64,000 bases of DNA from Acheta domesticus (taxonomy: Eukaryota > Arthropoda > Insecta > Orthoptera > Gryllidae): positions 107,536,453 through 107,600,452 of the forward strand of contig JAHLJT010008756.1 in the NCBI GenBank assembly GCA_031308135.1, read 5' to 3'. The notes under the pieces are model-generated. The model saw only the letters and a program-made list of their open reading frames with translations. It did not search any database and was not told the DNA's origin. The position numbers and the translations under genes were made by a program. The first letter of the stretch is position 1; each line of letters begins with the position of its first letter. Positions 33,421-44,215 of the stretch are shown here, piece by piece.

Positions 33421-34080
33421 CTGGCCGGCCTTACTTCCAGTGATGGACGATGATTTTTCAGATGTTTCTATTGCGCTGGCATTGGCAAGCGGGATGGGGA
33501 AGATCTTGCGAAGTGGGGGATTTGGCGGTCAAAGTTTCCCGTACAGGAGTGTTGTGAGCCGGAGAGCGGCTTTCGTTATTCAGTAGCGGTGTGTTTTATG
33601 CTTCACTCGCAGTGTGGTGGTGCTGGAGTCATCCGCAGTGGTTAGCGAGCTCGGGAGAATTGACTGAATACTTTGTGAAACATTTTGCTCTTTTATAATA
33701 CAAGTCTTTTTCCCTCGCGTTCGCAAGGGCTCGTGGATGCGTGGTGAACTGCGGTGAATGCCACAAAGGCGTAAGGCGCAGGCGGACGCGAAGCTGAATC
33801 AGAGCTAAAGCGAGAGCCGCAAGCTGGCGCAGCAAGCGCGGCGAGGCGGCTAAATTCTGCGCGGTGCGCAGAAGCAGCGAACTGCTGCAATTTCACCTCG
33901 AGCTCCCATGCACGGATATGGTTGTCCTTGGGGCCTTACTGGTGGCGGCCTGCTCCTGGGGTGGAGCGCATCCGCCGAATTCCGTAATATATTGTTGGTT
34001 TATAGCTTGTGGCTGCACTGTAATTATCTCATTTTTTGGTGGCTCACTTGTCACAGGCGGATATGATCAGCGGACGAGGT
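33421..34080 (-). other. Probable non-coding part of the LINE or Penelope-like element
   Basis: Moderately GC-rich sequence between LINE ORF1 and the Penelope-like end. It could hold the LINE 5' leader (33421-33650) and the Penelope-like 3' tail (33650-34080). The open frames 33835-33629 and 33896-33693 are Ala/Arg-rich without domains. The boundary is not visible. Confidence 0.35.
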
Positions 34081-34089
34081 AAAATAGGG

Positions 34090-34640
34090 TTAGATTTCTC
34101 TCCACCCATCAGCCGGTTGGTCGGCCAATGCGTGAGTGCATGGGCCTATCAGCAACGCCCCCCCCCCGGGGCGAAGACCGGAGAAGACGCTCCGCCCGCA
34201 GTCGGACGTCATGGCGCGGTGACCGCGCCGAGTCGCCACTGGCCGTCGCAGTAAAGTAGATATTTCCAGGCCTCGTAGTGATAGGCCTTCGTCGGTATTG
34301 AGATTTTGGGGATTTATGTGGATTTCCACAGCCTCTTTTATCCTCATCGGTCCCCACTGGTTTTTTCTGGCTAGGAGGAGGGTGTTATAAAAAGGAATGG
34401 CGTGGCCAGTTTTCCATGCGTGGGGGACCACTACCGCTTCGTTGGTTTTATTGTACTTGTAATGGCGAATGTGTTCACGGACCCGTTCCTCAATGATTCG
34501 TGCCGTCTCGCCGTCCTGTGGCCGCAGCTGCATTGGATCTCGTAAACCCCTGATGTCATCAGAGAAGGTACGCGATTTTTAACGCGTACAAGCTTTTGCC
34601 CGAGTTTTTCATAAAATTTTGTAGGTCTCATTCAAGCAAT
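34090..34640 (-). pseudogene. Penelope-like element, C-terminal GIY-YIG region
   Basis: Penelope-like elements join a reverse transcriptase to a GIY-YIG endonuclease. Frame 34631-34431 carries KLGQKLVRVKNRVPSL and GVYEIQCSCG, the first strand of the nuclease. The next frame (34533 onward) continues REHIRHYKYN, then VVVPHAWKTGHAI, AVEIHINPQNLNTDEGL. The short YIG strand expected right after the Cys-Gly is missing, and the frame changes there, so a small deletion removed part of the active site. The reverse transcriptase is absent, as expected for a 5'-truncated copy. The extension after residue 95 (RRGHRAMTSDCGRS onward) is Gly/Arg-rich. Confidence 0.8.
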
Positions 34641-35271
34641 CCTCCTATTTGGACCAACTGTCTTGAACTACTCAATACATTTCAAATAGTAGTTTTTTTC
34701 AAATAATACGACTACATAGAGCGGTCTACTGTAATTGGTGGCTTTCGCAGGAACGTGTATAGTTAGTGCGACCTAACAATCGGGTTCAGCCGTCAGCGAG
34801 TCATCGAGCGTCTCTCGGGTGCATGTGACCATTGCGAACACAAATTTCACGCTGCATGCTCTTGTTGACTTGGATTAAGCGCGTCCACTTAATTACATAA
34901 CATTTCCGAGCGGTCTGCAGTACTATTTCCTGGACCGCCCTAACTGTCAATATTTGGTGACGTCTGTAATTACGCTGTGTGCTTCATGGGTGCACGCTGT
35001 TCGGACGGGTGACTGCCACTGGTAGACGTAGTTTTCGTCTGAGGAGTGGTAATTAATACCTGTTTGAAGATCTCTTCGAGAGACGTGCCTAGAAATTGCA
35101 ACGTCAAATATTACTTTAGGTACTACGTCAAATACTACTGTACTTTGGGTCTTTTAAATACTTATAAACTGAAAGAATTTAAAGTATTTATGAATTGATT
35201 TGCATAAAATATTTGCCACCAAGTGAATTTATTCACTTCTGTGATGTACTTAACGTCATCAAAAGTGACCC
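34641..35271. other. No feature recognised
   Basis: Mixed-composition DNA between the Penelope-like fragment and the TTAA element. No gene or repeat supported. Confidence 0.4.
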
Positions 35272-35291
35272 TTAACCCTTTCTCTGCTAAC

Positions 35292-35393
35292 GACGCACCG
35301 GTGCGTCAAGCAGTGCCGTGCCCGTAGTGCTAACGACGCACCGGTGCGTCAGAGCTCGCCGTGCCATCACTGCTATCGACGCACCGGTGCGTC
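35292..35393. repeat. Three perfect 16-bp palindromes at 43-bp spacing
   Basis: GACGCACCGGTGCGTC occurs at 35292-35307, 35335-35350 and 35378-35393, exactly 43 bp apart. Each is preceded by GCTAACG or GCTATCG. The palindromes are identical while the spacers differ, which suggests selected protein-binding sites or recent homogenisation. The position next to a transposon end suggests transposase-binding iterons. Confidence 0.95.
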
Positions 35394-36149
35394 GCGCTGC
35401 TCTTTCGGGTTCTCGTGTCCGTTGTTCGGTCGCGTTCGAAATTAGGCGATTGCTACGACATGGGTCCTGTTCTGGACTCTTTGAAGTTTATTTTGGTGCC
35501 TACTAAATAGCGTTTCATTACTTCTGTTGCGAGATTTTTCATGTGTTGTGGAAGGCATGGGCTGCTTGCACCGCGGGCCGTCCTGGGACCCGCGCGCGTT
35601 TCCGGCCAAGCACGCGCAGGTCAAAAGATTATTGCAGTACCAGAATAGAAAACCCCTTTTGTCTATCCACCCTCCGTGTTTACTTCAACACATTTCCAGG
35701 GACTGCTTCTCACTTGTGATTTTGCTTTCCGGGTAAACGGTACGTGTCTTGATTTTCGATTTTCAAAATTAGACGTTTGGCATTGTTTCTTGGAACGATC
35801 AGGTGCCGGTCCAAAGCCCGGATCTAAAAAAAGTATGGAAAGTGTATGTTGTTTTGATAACTGAGAGCGCGCGCAAGAGAAGATCGCACGAAAAAGTATT
35901 CAGCACACGGCGCACGGTGGTCTGACCGGGGTCGAAAACGCGCGCATAGAATGTTAAGTTAAACAACTATTTATTTAGTGATTTTAAAACGGGTTTTTGA
36001 GTATGAATCGAACGTAACATGTTCTAGATGTGAAATAATAATATTCCACTTAATTTTTATTGTTTATTTATTTATTATGTCATCTCTGGCATGACATCCA
36101 GCGCTGACGCATCGACTGCTGACGGCACTTCCACAGAGAGAGGTAATTC

Positions 36150-37620
36150 CGGGTGACGATTTTTTTTTCAATTGTTCACTTAATATCAAATATTTATTTC
36201 ACGGAGATGTGTTTCTATGTTGTATTGTAATTGCTCGTCAATGATCACTTAGTTAATTGAAATGGCACTTTTTTCAAAGGTCGTCATGTAAAGTTTAAAG
36301 TTTCGCCATTTTCAAAAGGCAGGCCAAGGTGACTCTTGTTAACGAACACATATTACCAAATGTCCACTTATTTAACATTTATTAGTTTCATGAAAGTATG
36401 TTTAGTTGTTTTTGTGCAATTGCTCGTCAAAAATCACTTACTTTTGGGTAAGGCGCTTTCTTTCAAATCTCGTCATGAAAACTTCAAACTGTCGCTATTT
36501 TAAAAGAGGCAGACTGAGGCGGTTGTTATTAACGAAAAAACATTAACACATGTCCAATTAATTATAGTTATTAATTTAACAGAAATGTGTTTTGTTGTTT
36601 TCCAGTAATTGTCCGTCAATAATCAATTCGTTTTGGAAATGGCGCTTTATTTCAAACCTCAAGTTAAACTTTTAACGGTCGCCATTTTATAAGGGGTCAG
36701 CCGAGGCAGCTGTTGTTAACGAAAAAACATTAACAAATGTCCAATTAATAATGGTTATTAATTTCATGGAAATGTTTTTGGATGTTTTCGTGTAGTTCCC
36801 CGTCAAAAATGACTTAATTAACGAAAATGACGCTTTCTTTCATACCTCGTCATGTAAACTTAAAATGGTCGCCATTTTAAAAAGGGCCAGCCGAGGCGGC
36901 TGATTTTGAGGGAAAAAATTAACAAATGTCCATTTAATAATAGTTATTAATTTCATGGAAGTTTTTTTACTTGTTTTTGTGTAATTTCAGGTCAAAGATC
37001 ACTTAATTAATGAAAATCATTCTTCTTTTGATTCTCGTCATGTACAGTATAAATAGACGCCATTTTGAAAGAGGTTGGCCAAGATGTTTTTTGTCAACGA
37101 AAAACTAATTACAAATGTTTATTTAATAACATACTTTAATTTCAAAGAGATGATTTAGTGGTTTTAATGTTACTGCTTTTCAAATTTCACTTCTTGCATG
37201 CTTCAGTTCTGCAAATCTCAATTTCATATGTTTAAATTTATTGAAACAATGAAATTTGGCAAATTAAAAGAAGGAATATGTTTGAAAAGAACTTGAAAAT
37301 ATTATACAATTAATGGAAATCCGAAAGTTGAGAAGATTAAACATTTTCAAGAAGGAAACGTTCTTGGTATTATGTCCGGAGGTAATAATGCTCTTTCCAA
37401 GCACCATTAACGTAAACTTTAAACGGTCATAATTTTGAGAGGGGCAGACCGGTGTAGCTGATCTCAACTGAAAAATGTTCAATAATGTTTACTTAATAAA
37501 ATATATTAATTTCAGTGATGTGTTTTTTCGTGTTTTTGTGTAATTGTCTGTGAAAGTTTGCTTAGTTAACGGAATAAGAGGTTTTTGCACACCTTAATTA
37601 CGTAAGGTTTAATTAAATTA
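36150..37620 (+). repeat. Tandem array of about 188-bp monomers
   Basis: The core G(T/A)CGCCATTTT recurs at about 36302, 36491, 36678, 36868, 37056 and, after one very diverged unit, 37426. Each is followed by a GGCCAGCCGAGGCGGCTG-like block and AACGAAAAAACATTAAC, and preceded by CTCGTCATGTAAA. Spacings are 187-190 bp, with 370 bp for the double step. Monomers are considerably diverged. No coding capacity. Confidence 0.9.
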
Positions 37621-38046
37621 AAAATAAATATAATTGACACTGCAAAGGCTTTAATATATTTAGAAGGGTATAGAAAAGCGCATACAATTCCTGGAAGTGG
37701 AAAAGTTGATTAGGGAAAAAGTTATAAAGAATGAATAATAAGTGTATTTTCACTGCTTCAATGGCTGAGTTTTTCCTCGGCTGAAAGGTATGGCTTTGAG
37801 GGTGTCGTATGGTTGTAAGCATTGAGACAAATTATTATTTTTTTTCTGATTTCTAGTAATTTGAAGTATATAGAATTGATATTTATCAAGAAATAATCCT
37901 TTTCAAAATTAAAATTTGGTGCCTATGCGCGCGTTTCGACCCTGTTCAGATCACCGTGCGGCGCGAGGCGACCGCCGGATGGCTCAGCACAGCGCGACGG
38001 CTGGCGCTCCTAACGCGTAGCAGTGAAAGGATTAAATTAATACCAA

Positions 38047-38250
38047 ACTAGTGATCCCACAGAATGGCACACACTTTCTTGTGCTAGTTAGTTTTCTTTA
38101 GTTTCAACTTGAGTAATCATTTCAGTTTTACCCCTCCGCCTTCTCAGCTACCATCTATTGGCTGCTAACAGCTTTTCATGTTTTCTTAACTTTTCGGATC
38201 CCTTTGTAGAATTGGAATTTCAGTTGATGCATATTAAAGAAGGCTAAACT
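38047..38250 (-). repeat. Family A solitary 3' end, diverged
   Basis: ACTAGTGATCCCACAGAATG and later blocks (AGCTACCATCTATTGGCTGC, TTTTCTTAACTTTTCGG) match the reverse complement of 50960-51161. It lies 12 bp outside the TTAA element. Confidence 0.75.
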
Positions 38251-38459
38251 CTGGTCCTATATTTACTTTATTATTGAAACATTTTATACTGTTTTCAAGA
38301 ACATGTCGTTTGGGCATATCTTAAACCGAGCACCTTAAGCTCATTGAAAATCATTGGACTTCATTAGATCTCTCAAATGCAATGCAATCCCAATGCGTTG
38401 CAATCCAACGATTTGTTTCATTGCTGTGTGCATCACACACACACAGACACATATTTCAA

Positions 38460-39050
38460 ATGGGGCGAAGTGGGGAGGGGAAGACAGTATCAGGTTGTCC
38501 GAAGGATCAGGTCCGAACGAGTCAGGACTATTCGACAAGTCACATGTCGAGTCGAGACGGGTCAGGTTGGGACGAGTCGAATCAGGATGAGTCTAGTCCG
38601 AACGAATCGAGTTATGACAAATCCAGTCGGTCGAGTCGGCAAGAGTCGGGACTGTTGGAACGAGTCGATACGTGTCAGGTAAGTTCAGGGCGAAATGAAG
38701 CGGGTCGATTCGATTCGGGACAAGTCCGTGCGAGACGTGTCGAGTCGGGAAGATTCGGGTCGGGAAGAGTGGAGTCGGGACGAGTCGAGTCGGTTGGGAC
38801 GAGTCGAGTGGGGTCGGAACGCGTCGAACATGTCGGGTAAGGTTGAATCGGGACGAGATGTGTCGACGTAATTCGGGACAAGTCTGGGCGAGACGAGTCG
38901 GGTCGGTCGGGACGAGTCGAGTCGTGTCGGAAGAAATCCAAACGTGCCGGGTAAGGCCGTGTCGGGTAAGGTTGGATCGGGATAAGTCGGGTCGATTTGA
39001 TTCGGGACAAATCCGAGCGAGACGAGTCGGGATGTGTCGAGGCGGGGCGG
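38460..39050 (+). repeat. Degenerate GGGACGAGTCGAGTC minisatellite
   Basis: Runs of GTCGAGTCGGGACGAGTC variants fill the interval. A larger block containing TTCGGGACAAGTCC and GCGAGACG recurs near 38716, 38873 and 39003. Long open frames on both strands come from the repeat and are not genes. Confidence 0.85.
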
Positions 39051-39260
39051 AAGAGGTGGTGTGACGGGGTGGGCTGGGTTCGACGGCTGGCGCGGCAGGG
39101 CGGTGTGGGCATGTAGGCGAGGGTCGTATCCTGGACGCTTAGAGGGGAGGGGTGCGGCGTAAAATTCTAGGGAGCACAATCCGGTAATCAACGCATGGAG
39201 CGCTGCGTGTGGGCATAAATCTTCTCGCATTGTAGTGTTGGAGCGCGCCACGGCGTGTCA
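39051..39260. other. Short GC-rich stretch
   Basis: GC-rich DNA following the minisatellite, with no supported gene. Confidence 0.35.
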
Positions 39261-40250
39261 CCGTATTCACCGCCCATATAAATGGAAATTGAATGATGTT
39301 TCTAATTCGCGATTTCACAGCAAACATAGCAGGTATTTATAGCGTGTTACAGCCATATCAAAATATACTAAGATTAGCAGACAGGATTTAGTACTGTGGT
39401 GTGACACAAATAGGAATATTAAAATTTTTTCATGGAGATGTAAGAGCTATGGAATATTCTCTCTCATAAGGCCTGTTCGCGTTTGAATATAAGAAATTGT
39501 CCCAAAGAATTAGTTACAATTTATCGTATATTGAATATTGTATTATTAATCTCCGGCTCCTGCAGAATAAAGTAAATAATCATATAATTTCACTGGTAAT
39601 TATTCATATTTCAATTACGCATAAACGAGTCTTACAGAAAAATAATTATTACACTGTTTCCAGTCTTTTAATACTGTTTACATTTCTTCATTGCTAAGTA
39701 CTTTTCATTACAAAAAAGATTTAGTAAAATGTTTAATTGTCAATAGTTTTTTCAGTATCAAGGACATACAAAACATAGATTCCAATTGCACAACGTGTTA
39801 AAGGAAGAAATTTTCTGTGAATAGTAACAAGATTAAATCACCTTTTCTTTTCTAGAGTTTGGCAATAAGAGGTTTTGTCTGTAAAGGATTAATCGACAGC
39901 GCGCCAAATATGTATGGCGGGTTGCATATCTTAGGGCACCAAAACCCAGTGCTCACTCCAAAAATATTTCGAGGATGATGAGTGTCGTGAAAAATTACAA
40001 CGGATGCACGGAATTGTTTTCTTCTCCACATTTTCTGTTGGAATAATATTACATGCACCACACATTACTATCCGTGTTTTAAATTTTAATGTACACAATC
40101 GTTGTGCCGCTATGGGTTTGGATATTCGCGTTAATGTCTTCTGTATGACCTACTCGGTAGAGTAGGTCAAAAACACTGTCGTAACACATGATTTCTACAA
40201 TAAATGAGTAAAAAATTTAAACAATTGTCTGTTCGTAGGTCGCTTATTTG
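39261..40250. other. AT-rich DNA, nothing recognised
   Basis: No gene or repeat supported. Short open frames lack domains. Confidence 0.45.
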
Positions 40251-40268
40251 GAGCGGTGAATTCCGCGT

Positions 40269-40452
40269 AGCGGGTCGAGGGCGGGTCGAAGGCGGGGAGA
40301 GGGCGGGGAGAGGGTGGGGAGAGGGCGGGTCGAAGGCGGGGAGAGGGCGGGGAGAGGGTGGGGAGAGGGCGAGTCGAAGGCGGGGAGAGGGCGAGGCGAA
40401 GGCGGGGTGAGGACGGGGCGAGGACGGGGCGAGGACGGGGCGAGGGTGGGGC
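40269..40452 (+). repeat. G-rich 11-bp minisatellite with 44-bp higher-order period
   Basis: Built from 11-bp units such as GGGCGGGGAGA and GGGGCGAGGAC. The unit GGCGGGTCGAAGG marks a 44-bp higher-order repeat at 40280, 40324 and 40368. The last part is a simple run of GGGGCGAGGAC. Closely spaced GGG and GGGG runs make quadruplex formation plausible. The open frames across it are artefacts. Confidence 0.95.
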
Positions 40453-41955
40453 TGACTCCATAACTCGCGGTAATTCTTCGGAAACCTGGAAATAGATCAT
40501 TTACAAAAAAGGCATTTAAATACTCATAAACACTTACAACTCGTAATTGAATTTTTCAAACAAATATTAAATAAGTAATGCTATCTGACCCGACATTAAG
40601 TGATTATTTTGTATTACTCTTCACATTTCACCATGAAGCTATGATTCCGATACAAAATGCATGTCAACTTTATTACGTTTATCTCGTATTCCCAGAAAAA
40701 GAACACAATGAAAACAATGCAATTGCACTCATTACATTTTTAATACAATGAATAATTTTCTTTAATGAATCTCAATAGATAGTGATAACGCAATCACACT
40801 ACAGTATGGCCTCTCAACGCATCCTTATGTTTCTAGACGTAATCCCCCCTAGTTCACCCACTGTGATCTGCTAAACAGCGAACGATCCTTCACTGTTTCT
40901 ATCTTTCATAAATAAAAGCAGCCTCACTCGCACAGAAACTTTTCCAGAATTTTCCCTTCATTAGGCAGTGCGGGCCGGCAGGAAAAGTCGGAAAGGAGCA
41001 GAGTAAGCAAACTTTTCCTTAATGAATATCTGATGCCGTCCGATGTTTACGTCTTCTGCGAATAATTAGCACGAGCTCCATTAAACATGGAGGGGCCCCT
41101 TCTTGATCGCATTGTTTGGAAGTTGAATCGCCCTCTATCTGGCGCCCTCGCCGCCCCTTCGTTTCTGCTGGCATCATGGATTCTCTTGTTTCTCCTCTTC
41201 GCCTATTTATGAACCTAATTTGACATTCTAAAATAAACATCTATTGTTAAATGGTAACAAATCATGAAGAAATGCCTTTCGTGGACGTTTAATTTTGGGT
41301 TTTGCATAATTTATAAGGAAGTGAAGAACAAATTACCATCTGACATTTTAATAAGTTACGTACTACAAAAATACAAGTTCATAAAAACGTTAATAGTATT
41401 TATAACTCTAGACACGGTATTCTCATTTCGGTTAGTTTCATTTTGTCTCTTCATTAATATTAATAAATGTTATATTGCCACCTTTAAAGTAATTGTATAA
41501 AGTTGCATAAAAATTATATAAAAGGTGGAAATATAAAATGAAAATTAATGTATTAAAGATTGCGTGAAAACCATCATAGAGACATTTGCTATATAATGTA
41601 CCGAGTTAATAATTCTCTTAAATATGTCGGCCGATTTAAAAACACAGAAATACATTTCTAAAATTAGCATATGCTACGAAACGAATAATAAACAAATCAA
41701 CTCTCTTTAAAATGCTCTCCTTTCAAAATGTTCAGGCAAAGGTCCTTAAAAGGGTGTGAACGGTTTAAATTACTCAGACTGCATGGAATAGAAAATAACT
41801 GTTTTTGAGTTATATAACTGTTACCCTATTGCAAATAAAATAAATTTTGTCAAAACTTCTATATATATGCGCATTCTAAATTTAATGCCATAAACATATT
41901 TTGAAGTTAATTTCATAGTTGTAAAATTAAAAAAGCAAATAAATAAAAACCCATT
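40453..41955. other. AT-rich DNA, nothing recognised
   Basis: About 1.5 kb without a supported gene. The frame 41264-41500 is hydrophobic and AT-driven, and I do not call it. Confidence 0.45.
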
Positions 41956-41959
41956 GCAT

Positions 41960-42285
41960 AGGGCGCATTGTCATGCACGTGTTGAAGGCCAAGCAGACAC
42001 TGTACGCCGCCGCTGCACATATCTCTCAGGCGCACTCTCCGCCCCCGCCGCCCCCGCGCCGCGTTGAGTTACGACGAGGCGCTGCGCAGCGCGCTCCTCG
42101 TCCATGTGATACGGGGCTGTCAAGATGGCGCTCGCGAACAATGCGCACTCTAGCGGCGGCTCGCAACAATGCCAGCGGGCGGGCCGGAACTGGTGCTGGC
42201 GGTTCGCCTTGCCACCGCCAGGGGGACCCCTGTCGCCGCTCGCGCCGTACAGTGGGTCGGAATTTGTAGACCAGAGTAAGTGACA
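41960..42285 (+). other. GC-rich island with a possible splice donor
   Basis: An abrupt CpG-rich island in AT-rich surroundings. Frames are open on both strands (41973-42269 plus, and a long minus frame), so coding is not supported by openness alone. CAGA-GTAAGTG at 42272-42282 is a good 5' splice signal at the island's edge, as in first exons. No matching acceptor or domain was found. Confidence 0.35.
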
Positions 42286-42930
42286 ATTTTTATAGAAATG
42301 AAATTTAGGAACTAAAATTCTGTATACCACTTCGCACATTTGTTCCAAACTACACAGAAGAGCACTTTTATTCGTTAAAATAAAGCATGAGACTTTTTCG
42401 TCCAAAAAAGGAAACTTGATAATTCTGGTTCTTTGATCACGTTGTGTTTCAAATTTGATTTTCTGCAATATTACGCCAAGCATAAAAAATATAAGGGTAA
42501 CATTTATGAATGCAATGAAATGTACAGACACATCTGTATTTAAGTGTCTCTAAAACTTTTCGGCAAATATTAGTTATGACGAAATAACATTGGTAATATT
42601 CTACATACTCGATAAAAGTAAAATCAGTCTAACTGCCTTCAGAACATGTTGCTAAATTCTTGTTGTTAAAAACGTCTTTAAATTCAAATTATCAATTTTT
42701 TAACGATGCCCTACAGTAATCAGAAACTTGTTTTTCTTTTCGATTTAATAAGTTGTAAAAATGCATGGCTGTCGAAAAGATGTATTTCATTAATTTCTGA
42801 AAATTCACATCATCGCTACCATTAGACTATTTGTGTACACAACTTCACCTTTAAGGACTAACATTTCCTGCGTTCGAAATGTTGTGTGATCATTGGTGTT
42901 AGACACACGATCTGTATTGGTTTAGATGGT
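42286..42930. other. AT-rich DNA, nothing recognised
   Basis: No gene supported. Confidence 0.45.
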
Positions 42931-42939
42931 ATGAACACA

Positions 42940-43195
42940 CACTTGGGGTTTTCGTTCTTGGCGCACCAAGGTCACGGACGAAAAATGGAGAGGGTAGGCT
43001 TTCTCCAATAGGGAGCTTCTACGTCACTACTTTGTAAAACTACCTTAAAAATCACACCATACTTGGGGTTTTCGTTCTTGGCGCACCAAGGTCACAGACG
43101 AAAAATAGAGAGGGAAAGCTTTCTCCAATAGGGAGCTTCTTCGTCTGTGACCTTGGTGCGCCAAGAACGAAAACCCCAAGTATGGTGTGATTTTT
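42940..43195. repeat. Direct repeat followed by a 56-bp perfect hairpin
   Basis: A unit starting ACTTGGGGTTTTCGTTCTTG occurs at 42941 and 43061 (120 bp apart) and inverted at 43140-43195. Arms 43047-43102 and 43140-43195 are perfectly complementary over 56 bp with a 37-nt loop. Inside the arm, CTTGG-CGCA-CCAAG is itself a small palindrome. The unit may be a MITE-like element. Confidence 0.95.
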
Positions 43196-43253
43196 TTAAG
43201 GCTTAAGTTGAATTACATTTTTAATGTATATTTTGTTTTACAAACTTACATAC

Positions 43254-43255
<2 letters not shown>

Positions 43256-43329
<74 letters not shown>
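43256..43329. repeat. (TA)n(CA)n microsatellite
   Basis: About 36 bp of TA repeats followed directly by about 36 bp of CA repeats. Confidence 0.98.
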
Positions 43330-43333
<4 letters not shown>

Positions 43334-43339
43334 ATTTCT

Positions 43340-44215
43340 TTAGAGAGTGCTTTCTGCGCATATCCGCCCAGAGTGCATGGGGCGCGCCGAGAGGCAGAAA
43401 AACAGGCGTGGAAACAAAGCTGCCACCTCTGTTTGCGCGCGCTGGCTGCGGCCCTCGCCGAGATAGCGCGGAGCTGTTTGCGTTGGGTTTGATCCGCGAA
43501 GGCGCAAGCCAAACAAGGCCCACATTCCCCCTCACACTTCCCCCTCCGAACTGTTGTCCTGTTCCACTCCGTCCCCACAGGGCCGCCTTGACCCGTCCCG
43601 TCCTGCCTTGATCCTTCCAGACTATATCCCTCCCGCCTTTCCTTTCCATGTCAATTGACATCCCTCCTTGGCCCGACTCGTCCCGCCTCCTTCACCCATT
43701 CCGTCACGCATTAACCTGCCACGCCTTGCATTCAATGACCTGTCACAGCCTGTCCCGTTCCGCATTGACATGTCTCTGTTCACCTTGGCACCTCATTCCG
43801 CTCCACTATGTCCATTTCCGTCCCGCCTTGGATCGCTTCGTCCTTCTTTGGGCAGTCCGTCTCGTCATATCCGTACTGTCACTTCCCGACCTGTTCCGGT
43901 TTAACCCGTCCCGAGCACCCTTCACCGGTCCTGACACGTTTTGCCATGTCACTATTCACTTTGGCAAGTCCCTTCTGGTCTTATCACTTCCCTTTCCGTC
44001 CCTCCTTGGACCTGGCCGTCCCTCCTTAGCCCGTCCCGTCCCGCGTTGACCCGACCCATTCCCCAATGATCCATCCCCTTTCGACCCATACCCTCCTTCT
44101 TTACACGCGTATATCTGCTCTTTACCGCATTTCTTTTCCCCTTCCCACCGTTCTCCATTCACTTCCGCTCCGCTCCACAGCATCCTCCCTCTTCTGTCGC
44201 ACCGCCAAATGCCGG
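43340..44215. repeat. GC-rich island grading into pyrimidine-rich degenerate minisatellite
   Basis: 43340-43500 is CpG-rich. From about 43500 to 44215 the plus strand is C/T-rich with recurring CCGTCCC, CTTGACCCG and CCTCCTTGG variants and no strict period. Long open frames on both strands result from the composition. The minus strand resembles the GGGACGAGTC motif of 38460-39050, but the two are not clearly the same repeat. Confidence 0.65.

Larger units (their letters stand above)
35276..38031. mobile_element. TTAA-flanked piggyBac-like element with palindrome iterons and internal array
   Basis: Bounded by TTAA at 35272-35275 and 38032-38035. The left end CCCTTTCTCTGCTAACG and the reverse complement of the right end, TCCTTTCACTGCTACGCG, are terminal inverted repeats. 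Three copies of GACGCACCGGTGCGTC lie just inside the left end. A second, longer inverted repeat of about 42 bp pairs 35910-35950 with 37923-37963. Between them lies an array of roughly 188-bp repeats. No transposase could be recognised, so the element is non-autonomous although its 2.76-kb length is that of a complete piggyBac. Confidence 0.75.

Noticed and set aside
35292..35393. Rho-independent terminators, because of three hairpins
   Set aside because: No T-run follows any hairpin and the DNA is eukaryotic. The regular spacing at a transposon end fits binding sites better.
36150..37620. CRISPR-like array
   Set aside because: Monomers are about 188 bp, directly adjacent and diverged throughout, in a eukaryotic transposon. 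There are no short conserved repeats with unique spacers.
38354..39251. Arg/Ser-rich frames on both strands, up to 188 codons
   Set aside because: They follow the period of the GGGACGAGTC minisatellite.
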